Shown one piece after another: positions 1 through 8,239 of a stretch of 64,000 nucleotides of DNA; position 1 is the first letter of the stretch, and each line of letters begins with the position of its first letter. Source of the stretch: JAJRTA01 sp965603125 (lineage in GTDB: Bacteria; Zixibacteria; MSB-5A5; GN15; FEB-12). Where the stretch lies: assembly GCA_965603125.1 (NCBI GenBank), contig CBFDBU010000002.1, positions 62,001-126,000 of the forward strand, written 5' to 3'. The position numbers were made by a program, and so were the translations under genes. The notes under the pieces are model-generated. The model saw nothing but the letters and a program-made list of their open reading frames with translations, did not search any database and had not been told where the DNA came from.

Positions 1-447
1 GACTACCGGTTGTTGAAGGTCAGGGCGGGCGACATGTACATTCTCTGCTCGGACGGTCTGTGCGGCTTTGCCGACGATGATGAGATATTCGCGGTGGCGG
101 ACAGGGCGAGGAGCGATATCAAGCGCATCGCGGATGATCTGGTACAGATGGCCAACGATCGCGGCGGATCGGACAATGTTACCGTCATCGTGCTTCAAAT
201 ACTCGAACCCGGCGAGTCCAACCATGCCGAAAAGGACGTTCAGACCTTTCCCGCCGAGTCGCCGGACCTGCTGAAAGCAGAGGACGCCTGGCTGGAAAGG
301 CTGAGGAACTACCGAGTTGAGGAAAAGCCTCCTCCTGACGTCGATACGGCAACCAAGGGAGCCAGCAGATTTCTGTTGACCCTGATATTCGTGGTCTTTG
401 CAGTGGTGGCCGCAGCGATGGTGTACCTGTCGACCACCGGACACTGA
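1..447 (+). CDS. PP2C-type Ser/Thr protein phosphatase, C-terminal part (5' truncated by window edge)
   Basis: The reading frame is open from base 1, so the N-terminus lies outside the window. The visible part begins with the end of a PP2C catalytic domain. The stretch 'MYILCSDGLCGF' is the SDG metal-binding motif, and 'GGSDNVTVIV' holds the final metal-ligand Asp of the family. After an acidic and Pro-rich linker, about 20 hydrophobic residues form a C-terminal membrane anchor that ends at the stop. The family removes phosphate from Ser/Thr in bacterial Hanks-kinase signalling. No kinase is seen here, but one may lie upstream. Family assignment is firm; the partner kinase is unknown. Confidence 0.85.
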   Translation, partial: DYRLLKVRAGDMYILCSDGLCGFADDDEIFAVADRARSDIKRIADDLVQMANDRGGSDNVTVIVLQILEPGESNHAEKDVQTFPAESPDLLKAEDAWLERLRNYRVEEKPPPDVDTATKGASRFLLTLIFVVFAVVAAAMVYLSTTGH

Positions 448-628
448 CTCTCTTTTGGCCCACGTCAATCCGGCCGGGTTCACGTCCGGGCAACCATCAG
501 ATGACCGGTTTTGACATTAACAGTGGGGAACCCCGGCACGGGATCTTTTCTTTTGGTACTGAATGCAAAGGGCTTTGCGAGGCGCTCCCCTTGCGTTTGG
601 GCCGACCTCCCCTACATTGCGGAAAGCG

Positions 629-2674
629 ATGAGTAAGAGCAGCAGACACCCCTCCCGTCGAACAGTCAGATGGGCTCTGATTGTCTTCGCCTTGGCCCTT
701 GTGCTGCGGCTTGTGTTCATCGCAGAGTTTCGGGAATCCCCGTTGTATGTGACGCCCATTATGGATATGGAATACCATCACAACTGGGCGTCGGCGATTG
801 CCACCCAGACGGAGTTTGTCGATGGTCCGTTCTTCCGGGCACCTCTTTATCCGATCTTCCTCGGAGCCGTCTATTTCATCTTTGGGGACAATCCCTTGAC
901 GATCAGGGTAATCCAGGCGCTCTTGGGCAGCCTGAGCGCACTTTTGGTCTTCCTGATCGGATTGAGAGTGTTCAATTTCAAAACCGGTCTTGTGGCCGGC
1001 CTGGCGTTGGCCGCCTACGGCACGCTGATCTTCTACGACGGGCAACTCCTGGTACCCACCCTGGCAATACTGCTGAACCTGTCGGCCCTTTTCTTCCTGG
1101 TCAAGGCATGGGAAAACCCGATCGCGGTCCATTTCGCTCTGGGCGGGCTGCTTTTGGGGTTGTCGGCTATCGCCCGTCCCACCGTGCTGCTGTTTGCGCT
1201 CTCGGTATTCCTCTGGATGCTCTGGCGATATTTCAAGGGACGATCCCCGGCAACGCTCGTGCACGTAGTCGTCTATGGCGCGGCGGTGCTGATTCCCATT
1301 CTACCGGTCACCGTACACAACCTGGCCGAGTCGGGTGAGTTCACGCTGATAGGCACCTATGGCGGGCTGAACGCATACATCGGCAACAACCTATCCTCGG
1401 ATGGCGTCTCGGCCAAGCTTCCGGGCGCGCGAAGGGACTGGTGGGGGATGATGGTCGACGCCGAGCGGATGGCTGAGCAGGACTGCGGCCGGGAACTTTC
1501 GGACGCGGAGCAGTCGACATACTGGGCCGGGAAGACAGCGGGAACCATTGCTGACAACCCGGGGTGGTTTCTGGCTCACCTGTTTCGCAAGTTCATCCTC
1601 CTGGTGGAAGGCACGGAGCTGTCCAACAATTTCGATCTGTACTTCTTCGCGCACGGAACGCACCTGTTGAAACTACTGATGTGGCGGAACCTGATTGCTT
1701 TCCCCTGGGGGATTCTGCTCCCGCTGGCGGTGGCTGGTCTGCTGCTGTGCCGGTCGTGGACGGCCCGGCAGAAAACGCTGGCGCTCTTTCTGGTCTGCTA
1801 TGTCCCGGTGGTGGTACTATTCTTTGTGACGGCGCGCTACCGATTGCCGATGGTTCCCGTGCTTGTTCTGTTTGGCGCCCACACCGTCGTGACGGTTGCC
1901 GCTGAGTGGAGACAGTTGCGCCCGGCCCTCAGGACTGCGGTGGTCTTTGCCTTCCTGGTGATGCTGGTAGTCTGTAACACCGATGTATATTCCCTCGCCG
2001 GTCGGTCGGAAGCTCAGGGCCTGTATACTATGGCATCCATTTGCGAGAAGCAGGGGGACAGCGGCGGCGGGGAGCGATACTACCGTATGGCGTTAGCCGA
2101 AGATTCAACCCTGGCCGAAGCAAACAACAACTTAGGACTTATTCTAACCGGCAGGGGAGCTTTCGACGAGGCGACACGCCTGCTGCAGAGGGCGGTGCGA
2201 CTCGCACCCGGCGACTACATCATGAAATACAACCTGGCATACGCGTATCTCGAGGGCGGAACGCCGGAGGCGGCCGTACCCCTGCTCAAATCGGTGCTTG
2301 AGCAGGTTCCCGGTTACACGGATGCCGCCAACAATCTTGGCGTGGCTTACCTGCGCCTGAACCAGCGCGACAGCGCCGTCACTGCCTATCGCCACGCGGT
2401 AAGAGAGAACCCGAGCTATGCCGACGGTTATCACAGCCTGGGAGTGGTGCTAAGCGAAATGGGAGAGACTGATTCGGCCATAGTCTGTTTCAGGAGAGGT
2501 TTGCAGTCAGCACCCACCAGGGCGGATATGCACTACCACTTAGGGATGTTGTACCTGGATCGGCAGGCGACTGATTCGGCCCTGGTTCATCTTCGATCGT
2601 TCCTTCGCTACTGGCGCGGTGATCCCCACATCGCTGAGGAAGTGCGAGCGCTGGTGGCATCGTTCGAACCTTAG
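629..2674 (+). CDS. Membrane glycosyltransferase (ArnT/PMT_2 type) with C-terminal TPR repeats
   Basis: The ATG at 629 (MSKSSRHP) is chosen because it is preceded by GGAAAG and leads straight into a basic stretch and the first membrane helix. An in-frame ATG at 563 adds an uncharacteristic leader. Residues 1-470 contain about ten hydrophobic segments. The first periplasmic loop carries an acidic 'MDMEYHHNW' motif, as in lipid-linked-sugar transferases of the PMT_2/GT39/GT83 type. Residues 480-681 are at least five TPR units (for example 'AEANNNLGLILTGRGAFDEA'). By family it would move a sugar from a polyprenyl-phosphate donor to a protein or lipid outside the membrane. The substrate is unknown. 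Confidence 0.75.
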   Translation: MSKSSRHPSRRTVRWALIVFALALVLRLVFIAEFRESPLYVTPIMDMEYHHNWASAIATQTEFVDGPFFRAPLYPIFLGAVYFIFGDNPLTIRVIQALLGSLSALLVFLIGLRVFNFKTGLVAGLALAAYGTLIFYDGQLLVPTLAILLNLSALFFLVKAWENPIAVHFALGGLLLGLSAIARPTVLLFALSVFLWMLWRYFKGRSPATLVHVVVYGAAVLIPILPVTVHNLAESGEFTLIGTYGGLNAYIGNNLSSDGVSAKLPGARRDWWGMMVDAERMAEQDCGRELSDAEQSTYWAGKTAGTIADNPGWFLAHLFRKFILLVEGTELSNNFDLYFFAHGTHLLKLLMWRNLIAFPWGILLPLAVAGLLLCRSWTARQKTLALFLVCYVPVVVLFFVTARYRLPMVPVLVLFGAHTVVTVAAEWRQLRPALRTAVVFAFLVMLVVCNTDVYSLAGRSEAQGLYTMASICEKQGDSGGGERYYRMALAEDSTLAEANNNLGLILTGRGAFDEATRLLQRAVRLAPGDYIMKYNLAYAYLEGGTPEAAVPLLKSVLEQVPGYTDAANNLGVAYLRLNQRDSAVTAYRHAVRENPSYADGYHSLGVVLSEMGETDSAIVCFRRGLQSAPTRADMHYHLGMLYLDRQATDSALVHLRSFLRYWRGDPHIAEEVRALVASFEP

Positions 2675-2738
2675 CGGGCGTTCTATCATAGTGACCGCAG
2701 AAGCAGCCCGCAGTCGCGCTGCTGCAGCCAGAAAAGCC

Positions 2739-2767
2739 TTGACAACTGCGTGCCCCGCGGTTAATTC
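2739..2767 (+). promoter_or_regulatory. Sigma70-type promoter for tRNA-Arg
   Basis: TTGACA at 2739-2744 and TAATTC at 2762-2767 are separated by 17 bases. A start about seven bases downstream would be only about 4 bases from the mature tRNA 5' end. The -35 is a perfect consensus and the -10 matches 4 of 6. Confidence 0.6.
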
Positions 2768-2777
2768 TGGATTTAAT

Positions 2778-2851
<74 letters not shown>

Positions 2852-3310
2852 TTTTTTTGTGACTCTCCCTCGCATTGCAATCTTCGCCGGTAGTTCCTGG
2901 CCAGGGAACACGCAGAAATGGGTTCGTTTTGCGGGTTTTCATTTTCGGTTGACAGGATCGGTAGTGATTTCGCGGTCTGCACGAGTCGTCGGTCGAGGCG
3001 TATTTCATATATACTACTGCACCTGTACGAGCATTTGGGGGGGAAGTTGAGGTGTTCTTGCGGGGGGCCCACAAGTGGGTTCTTTGTGCTTCGCGCGTCT
3101 CGTTGCCAGCATAGTGATCGGTAGATCGTCCCACCTGCCGCTTCGCTTTAGGTGGGGTACCAATACCAGTTGAGTATGGGGTAGGGGTACACGGCCAGGT
3201 TCAAACAAGTTTGAACCTGCCACCCGTCGAAACTGCAGGGGTTTCGACCTACGGTGACTGGTTTGTAAAGGCATTATTGCAAGTCAGGATCGCCCGAGCC
3301 AATTATGGAG
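2852..3310. repeat. 459-bp intergenic region with four consecutive short hairpins
   Basis: No convincing gene is present. From 3068 to 3248 four inverted repeats follow one another. They are CCCAC-AA-GTGGG (3068-3079), CCCACCT/AGGTGGG with a 13-base loop (3130-3156), a perfect 11-bp stem CAGGTTCAAAC/GTTTGAACCTG with a 2-base loop (3196-3219), and GTCGAAAC/GTTTCGAC (3226-3248). None is followed by a T-run, so they do not look like terminators. They resemble the REP-like elements seen elsewhere in this window (see 22483-22815 and 29136-29647). Confidence 0.6.
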
Positions 3311-3829
3311 CTAACCGGAAAAATAGCGGCGCTGCTCGATAAGTTCCCGCTGGCGGGTGATCAGTTTCTTTACGAAACCGGTGCGCGGCCGCACAACCTG
3401 GAACACCAGGAACGAGAAGAGCACAAGAATAACCGATTCTGTAAACCGTCCGGTCACAAAGAAGTAGAGGTAGCCGTACAGGGAGATCACGGCAATGATA
3501 ATGAACACCGGCCGGGAGCAGCGAAGAAACCCTGCCGCCAGGTCCTGTTCGAACGTCTCGGGGCGTCGGATCATCGGCTGCTGGAAGAGTCTTCTTCGCT
3601 TCCATAGAGCCAGGCCCGCTTGTGCCACCGACAAAACCGCCAGAACATAGAACAGGGAGTTGGCTGCTGAGCCGGCATGGTTGTCCATAGAGTAGTTCTT
3701 GTCCAGGTAAAAACAGACAAACAGCAGGGCCATAGGCACCATGATATTGACAAAGAGGCCGAAATAGAGCGGTTTGACCAGAATCCGCGGCAGGTCGTAC
3801 TCATTGTCTTGTGAACTGAATCCCATCAT
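3311..3829 (-). CDS. Hypothetical four-helix membrane protein, last gene of the tadA unit
   Basis: 172 residues with four hydrophobic segments (about residues 25-45, 58-75, 108-127 and 131-145) and a basic C-terminus rich in Arg, Lys and Gln. I do not recognise the family. Its start overlaps the stop of the upstream gene in an ATGA arrangement, so the two are probably translationally coupled. The upstream neighbour has the same size and the same helix-pair layout, and both contain '(R/K)RR' between helices 2 and 3 and a 'VV(R/W)PR' motif after the last helix. The two may be diverged paralogues forming a heteromer; that is an inference. Confidence 0.65.
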   Translation of the reverse strand: MMGFSSQDNEYDLPRILVKPLYFGLFVNIMVPMALLFVCFYLDKNYSMDNHAGSAANSLFYVLAVLSVAQAGLALWKRRRLFQQPMIRRPETFEQDLAAGFLRCSRPVFIIIAVISLYGYLYFFVTGRFTESVILVLFSFLVFQVVRPRTGFVKKLITRQRELIEQRRYFSG

Positions 3830-4275
3830 GCGGCCACCTTCCGCTTGAATCTCTCAAGTGACGACTGTCGGGGCCAGACTACATAGGACCACACCATACC
3901 CACGGGATAGAAGACCAGCATTCTCGTCACGTCACCGCACAGAAAGTAGACCACCAGCCCGTATATATAGATGGCTTCCACAAACGCAGCCTTGACTATA
4001 ATTATCGCGCTAAAAAGCTGGGCGGGATTCATGGACGTCCGGCTGCGGCGATAGCTTGCGATCTGCGATCTTTCCACAAAGCTGAGAGCCGCCGGCTGTG
4101 ATATTCCCACCAGAAGCAGGATGTAGAACAGCATGTCATACTCGCCGCCGGTCTTCGCGGGGATTCTCACCAGTGCGGCAACGATCAGATAGATGACGGG
4201 AGCTGCGACGAGCAGCATCGCGGCCAGCAGCTTCGCCTTCTTGAACTCCCTGGAATATGGATCGGTCCGGTCCAT
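3826..4275 (-). CDS. Hypothetical four-helix membrane protein, coupled to tadA
   Basis: 149 residues. The start at 4275 overlaps the tadA stop (TGATG), and the coding frame has no plausible start further inside. Four hydrophobic segments are visible: residues 14-33, 44-62, 83-105 and 112-130. The end 'VVWPRQSSLERFKRKVAA' is basic and probably cytoplasmic. No known motif is recognised. Position and overlap place it in one transcript with tadA above and the similar protein at 3311-3829 below. Confidence 0.65.
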   Translation of the reverse strand: MDRTDPYSREFKKAKLLAAMLLVAAPVIYLIVAALVRIPAKTGGEYDMLFYILLLVGISQPAALSFVERSQIASYRRSRTSMNPAQLFSAIIIVKAAFVEAIYIYGLVVYFLCGDVTRMLVFYPVGMVWSYVVWPRQSSLERFKRKVAA

Positions 4276-4751
4276 CAGTTTACACTCGCCCGGCCGCCTC
4301 GCACCTGCTGAAAGAAGAGCTTCATCATGGCGGCGATGTCGTCGCTCTTGATCCCGGAGACGACTTCTATCTTGTGGTTGAGGCGCGGTTCGTTGGGGAT
4401 GTCCAGAATGGAACCACAGGCGCCGAACTTGGGATCGGCAGCGCCGTAGACAATCGTGCTTATCCGCGAGAGCACGGCAGCCCCGGCGCACATGGCGCAC
4501 GGTTCGAGAGTGGAAAATAAATAGCAGTCCTCAAGCCGCCAGTCACCGAAATGACCGTAAGCGGCCGAGAGAGCTATCATCTCGGCGTGGGCGGTGGCGT
4601 CGTGGAGACTCTCGGTCTGGTTGTAACCGCGCCCGACAACCCGGTCTTCAAAGACTACCACCGCGCCAACCGGCACCTCACCTTTCTGAAATGCCTGCTC
4701 GGCCTCGCGCATGGCGAGTTCCATGAACCGGTCGAACTTCCGGGAATCCAT
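4275..4751 (-). CDS. tadA: tRNA-specific adenosine deaminase TadA
   Basis: 158 residues of the CDA-fold deaminase family. Zinc and catalytic residues are intact: 'HAEM' gives His and the proton-shuttling Glu, and 'PCAMCAGA' gives the two Cys ligands. The 'EVPVGAVVV' and 'NKIEV'-type flanks are TadA-like rather than guanine- or cytidine-deaminase-like. It converts A34 to inosine in tRNA-Arg(ACG), and that substrate is encoded at 2778. The ATG at 4751 is chosen because it gives the usual family N-terminus; the longer frame upstream is uncharacteristic. It heads a three-gene unit with two membrane proteins, a combination I do not recognise as standard. Confidence 0.9.
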   Translation of the reverse strand: MDSRKFDRFMELAMREAEQAFQKGEVPVGAVVVFEDRVVGRGYNQTESLHDATAHAEMIALSAAYGHFGDWRLEDCYLFSTLEPCAMCAGAAVLSRISTIVYGAADPKFGACGSILDIPNEPRLNHKIEVVSGIKSDDIAAMMKLFFQQVRGGRASVN

Positions 4752-4946
4752 ATCGACAATATAGAATCGTGACCGATGGGCTACAAACAATTTTTGCAGT
4801 GACGCGATGACTCCCCGCGATGATGTCACGGGCGAAGCCCCAGAAAAGGCTTGCGGAAACGTGACGACGGCTGTTATCTCTTCACCAGTGGGAGTTGTGC
4901 TCCCCTTTGTAACAGACTCGGTCACGGTCAATAGCGGAGGAAAACA

Positions 4947-5945
4947 GTGAGGGCCATGGTCCTTGACAAACCCGGGCAGCCGCTGCGAGCGACCGACCTT
5001 CCGGCGCCGATCCCGGGCAAAGGTCAGGTGTTGATCAAGGTGCACGTGTGCGGTCTGTGCCGAACCGATCTGCACGTTGTCGACGGCGACCTCACTCAAC
5101 CCAAGTTGCCGATTGTCCCCGGTCATCAGATCGTGGGTCGGGTGGTTGATGTCGGCGACGGCGTGACGCAGTTCGCTCAGGGCGACCGGGTGGGCGTGCC
5201 CTGGCTGGGAGGCAGTTGTGGTCATTGCCACTACTGCCGCAGCGACAGGGAGAATCTCTGCGACGAATCCCGTTACACCGGGTATCAGATCGACGGCGGT
5301 TTTGCGGAGATGTGCGTAACCGGCGAGCGATTCTGTTTCCCGATTCCGGAAGCCTACCCCGATCTTCAGGCAGCTCCGCTCTTGTGCGCCGGCCTTATCG
5401 GCTACCGCTCCTTAGGCATGACCGGTGACGGCAAACGGCTGGGTCTCTATGGATTTGGTGCCGCCGCCCATATCATAGTACAGGTGGCATGCTACCAGGG
5501 GCGCGAAGTACTTGCGTTTACGCGCCGAGGCGACGAGAAGGGTCAGGCTTTTGCGCGAAGCTTAGGCGCTGTTTGGGTGGGAAGCTCTGATCAGACCCCA
5601 CCAGAGCTGCTCCATGCGGCCATTATCTTTGCGCCGGCGGGCGAACTGGTTCCGGCGGCGCTTCGAGCCGTGGCCAAGGGAGGGATTGTCGTCTGCGCCG
5701 GCATACACATGAGCGATATCCCGTCCTTTCCGTATTCGATTCTCTGGGGCGAGCGAGTCGTGCGGTCGGTGGCCAATCTCACCCGCCGCGATGGAGAGGA
5801 GTTTCTGGCGCTCGCTCCGAAAGTGCCGGTACGTACGGAGGTCCACCCATATCCGCTGGAGAAAGTCAACACGGCTCTTGACGATCTTCGGCACGGCCGC
5901 TTCAACGGCGCAGCGGTCATTGTCGTTGATTCGACGGCGAGTTGA
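4947..5945 (+). CDS. Zinc-dependent alcohol dehydrogenase (MDR superfamily)
   Basis: 332 residues. The GTG start is fixed by GGAGG six bases upstream. The catalytic-zinc region reads 'CGLCRTDLHV' followed by 'GHQIVGRV'. The structural zinc site has the CxxCxxCx7C pattern within 'GSCGHCHYCRSDRENLC'. A nucleotide-binding turn 'GLYGFGAAAH' begins the Rossmann half. It resembles the AdhA-like 'zinc-binding alcohol dehydrogenase family protein' group, which oxidises alcohols or reduces aldehydes with NAD(P). It is transcribed divergently from tadA across a 195-base gap. The physiological substrate cannot be read from sequence. Confidence 0.85.
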   Translation: MRAMVLDKPGQPLRATDLPAPIPGKGQVLIKVHVCGLCRTDLHVVDGDLTQPKLPIVPGHQIVGRVVDVGDGVTQFAQGDRVGVPWLGGSCGHCHYCRSDRENLCDESRYTGYQIDGGFAEMCVTGERFCFPIPEAYPDLQAAPLLCAGLIGYRSLGMTGDGKRLGLYGFGAAAHIIVQVACYQGREVLAFTRRGDEKGQAFARSLGAVWVGSSDQTPPELLHAAIIFAPAGELVPAALRAVAKGGIVVCAGIHMSDIPSFPYSILWGERVVRSVANLTRRDGEEFLALAPKVPVRTEVHPYPLEKVNTALDDLRHGRFNGAAVIVVDSTAS

Positions 5946-6004
5946 ACGTGACGAACCCTCAGCCCGCAGCACAACTCAATCCGCATCGGCAGCCGGATAG
6001 TGGC

Positions 6005-6080
6005 TGGCAGGTTGTTGAAAAAGCGTTTTGTAATACTCGGAAGCCGCCGGATTCCTTGTTCCGATGCTCCGCGTCGGAAC
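6005..6080. repeat. Intergenic repeat motifs (TTGTTGAAAAAG and a GTTCCGA hairpin)
   Basis: In the 218-base gap after the dehydrogenase, the motif GCAGGTTGTTGAAAAAG (about 6007-6023) matches motifs at 22663-22680, 22798-22815 (inverted) and 29183-29196. A hairpin GTTCCGA/TCGGAAC lies at 6058-6080. Its reverse complement, …CGACGCGGAGCATCGG…, is the same pattern as …CCACGCGGAGCATGGG… at 22521-22536, with the stem bases changed in a compensating way. This looks like a member of a dispersed non-coding repeat family. Confidence 0.5.
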
Positions 6081-6163
6081 GGGCGCACCGCACCTCTATT
6101 GACGCTCTGCGCCACATCCCTCTCGATCGGTCGACGGCTCCACCACGGCTGCGGGTGCCGCGC

Positions 6164-6868
6164 CTACTCCCGCTCGGCAGGGGCGAGGCGTGCGAACTTG
6201 GACTTGATCGCGGAAACGGTCGGCGGCACCATCATCTCAAGGTCGAGCAGACCTAAGTTGATCACCAGGTCATAGTGGTTGGGATCGTCAATGTCACAGC
6301 CGAACAGCTTGGCGATCATCCCCCGTCGCTCTGTATCTACACGGGCAATCTCGGCGGCCGCCTCTTCCTCGGAGAAGCTCTTGTACTTCATCAGGTTCGC
6401 CAGCCGTTGCTCCCGGGGGGCGATAACGCGCATGTGAAAGCCACGAAGCGGCCCTAAGATGAAGCTCCCGCCGCGCCCCACGAGAACCACGCCTCCCAAC
6501 CGCGCCATCGACAGCACCACCTTGAAAAGGTGTCGGTGGTAGTCGCTGTAGTCGACCGACCGTCCCGTGACCATTGACTCGGCCAGCAGTTCGAGGTCGC
6601 CGCGGAAGCGGGTGTCAAGAGATTCCACAATCCGTTTGCGTAATCCTGACGACTCGCAGATGGCGTCGATTGTCTCGCGGTGCAGTCTCTGGAAGCCCAG
6701 TTCGTCGGCCAGCAGGGTTGCGAAATAAGTACCGCCACTGCCGGTCTCGCGGCTGACCGTGACCACCTGCGGGGGCGGTGCGGTCGGGGCTTGTTCGTCG
6801 GCTGCTTTCTTTCGTTCCAATTCCCACTTGAGCAACTGGCGATTGATGATAGCATCGATTGACGTCAT
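6164..6868 (-). CDS. Cytidylate kinase-like family protein (P-loop)
   Basis: 234 residues. After a charged N-terminal helix of about 35 residues, 'VTVSRETGSGGTYFA' is the P-loop form typical of the Cytidylate_kin2 family (PF13189). Later 'VLVGRGGSFIL' and 'RVIAPREQRLANLM' match the LID-side motifs of that group. The family is related to CMP kinase, but many members have no proven nucleotide substrate. The N-terminal extension is longer than in true Cmk, and no rpsA neighbour is present, so it is probably not the housekeeping CMP kinase. It stands alone, facing the dehydrogenase. Confidence 0.75.
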   Translation of the reverse strand: MTSIDAIINRQLLKWELERKKAADEQAPTAPPPQVVTVSRETGSGGTYFATLLADELGFQRLHRETIDAICESSGLRKRIVESLDTRFRGDLELLAESMVTGRSVDYSDYHRHLFKVVLSMARLGGVVLVGRGGSFILGPLRGFHMRVIAPREQRLANLMKYKSFSEEEAAAEIARVDTERRGMIAKLFGCDIDDPNHYDLVINLGLLDLEMMVPPTVSAIKSKFARLAPAERE

Positions 6869-6956
6869 CTTACACCTCTATCATAAAGATAGCACACCCG
6901 GCTACCGACGCAACCCGAAAATGGGGAGGTGAGTTTGAAGTCTACTGGAATCTTGG

Positions 6957-7589
6957 TTAATGAGAAGATTTGGAATTGTTTTTGTAGGTGGACCAATTTA
7001 GTTCGTAGTCATCTACTTCATTTCCCCATTGAGTCCAGTCTGAGCGGATTCCCCTCGCAAATAACTCAAGAAACGGACCGGGGCTACATGCCTCAATAAT
7101 CCCATAAAGTTCATCGGGTTTACGGGAATGTTCACGCTTAGCAACACGAATAATGTTCACCTGCCTTCTTCCAGGTGAGAGCGTTCTTAGCTTTCCGCGG
7201 ATGCCGAATAGTACCAACTCTGTTGTATTCCGAAAATAAAACCCGACACCCCGGCCATCTGGTCCACCGTCCTTACGAGTCTTATGCCATACAATGTTTG
7301 TCTTATAAACGAATCCCCACGATTTCATCACTTCCAGGCCTTCAAGCAGAAGAGCATTAGGAACCCACAGATATAAATGAGACTGGGGCGCAGACACCGT
7401 TGCTACCGGGATTTCTCTAATCTCGTTATAACTAAGAGTCGTGTAGCGCGATAGTCTCTTGTGTTCGGGGGCAATTTTGCCAGTGCGGTTAGAAAACCTC
7501 CAAGGAGGATCAGCGAGAATCGTTCCAAAGGGACCGGCAATGTTCTTTACAAAATCCTCAGCTGGACTTATGATTTTTTTCGGTGGCAT
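6957..7589 (-). CDS. MT-A70 family adenine-specific DNA methyltransferase
   Basis: 210 residues. The catalytic motif DPPW is at residues 27-30, followed by a Trp/Phe-rich strand. 'YLWVPNALL' and 'NTTELVLFGIRG' are typical of bacterial MT-A70 enzymes that make N6-methyladenine. It lies three bases downstream of the BglII-type endonuclease gene on the same strand, so it is the cognate protective methylase of a type II restriction-modification system. Base composition is clearly more AT-rich than the neighbours, and codons such as ATA and AGA are frequent, which suggests horizontal transfer. Confidence 0.85.
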   Translation of the reverse strand: MPPKKIISPAEDFVKNIAGPFGTILADPPWRFSNRTGKIAPEHKRLSRYTTLSYNEIREIPVATVSAPQSHLYLWVPNALLLEGLEVMKSWGFVYKTNIVWHKTRKDGGPDGRGVGFYFRNTTELVLFGIRGKLRTLSPGRRQVNIIRVAKREHSRKPDELYGIIEACSPGPFLELFARGIRSDWTQWGNEVDDYELNWSTYKNNSKSSH

Positions 7590-7592
7590 CGA

Positions 7593-8180
7593 CTAATCCT
7601 CTACATACAGTGATTTGGTGATACCGAGCACCAAAATGGGGCAACCCCCACCCCCACCGCCCTCGACCCTGGGAATCAGTTTGCTAAGGTGCGTGGTGGA
7701 CGCCCCGTAGGATTTCCCGCGACCAAGTTGGACGAAAATCTCTTGCAATTCATCACAGCGAGTCACAATCATACCAACGCTTATAGCTCGAAGGTCAAAG
7801 AGTAATCTAAAGTTGTTGAGATCCCGGTCAAAGAAAGGATCCTTATTGTTCCATTCGATTTCCAAGGCGACCTTGTTCTTGAAGCAATCCACCTTGTGAG
7901 TTGGGCTTTCAATGCTGTCCTCGTCAATCACGATTTTAGTAGCGAAAGCCTTTTCGATCCAGCCGCGCTCCGCTAAGGCACTGTCCATTGAATCAGAGAC
8001 TTTCGACTTTCGACCGCCACCAATGTTTATCCAGCTTCTATAGAAACGAAATTCCGTAAAGACGGCAATCACATCTTCAAACTCCTCTGGGAAATCACCT
8101 TTGAGCACAGCGCAAGCATGCTTCCACTCATGGACAGAGTAATTCTCTCTTATGAAATCTGGAAGTAAGTCGATTCCCAT
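7593..8180 (-). CDS. BglII/BstYI-family type II restriction endonuclease
   Basis: 195 residues from the ATG at 8180; a longer frame to 8216 adds an unlikely leader. The core 'KVDCFKNKVALEIEWNNKD' gives D98, E107 and E109, so the spacing D-x8-E-x-E equals the D-x8-E-x-(Q/E) metal site of the BglII/BstYI fold as I recall it. The length is in the family range (190-225). The family cuts R^GATCY or A^GATCT-type sites, but specificity here cannot be read. The seven consecutive Gly near the C-terminus ('VEGGGGGGCPI') are unusual and sit in a disordered-looking loop. It is first in the operon with the methyltransferase. Confidence 0.82.
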   Translation of the reverse strand: MGIDLLPDFIRENYSVHEWKHACAVLKGDFPEEFEDVIAVFTEFRFYRSWINIGGGRKSKVSDSMDSALAERGWIEKAFATKIVIDEDSIESPTHKVDCFKNKVALEIEWNNKDPFFDRDLNNFRLLFDLRAISVGMIVTRCDELQEIFVQLGRGKSYGASTTHLSKLIPRVEGGGGGGCPILVLGITKSLYVED

Positions 8181-8239
8181 ACTCAAGAAGATCACATATT
8201 TGCGGGCAAAACACAATGGTAAAACGTATTACAACATGA

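Noticed and set aside
497..1264. Long minus-strand open frame (255 codons) inside the glycosyltransferase gene
   Set aside because: It is antisense to the conserved membrane domain, its product is a low-complexity Gln/Gly/Arg mix with no start signal, and its openness follows from the GC-rich sense strand.
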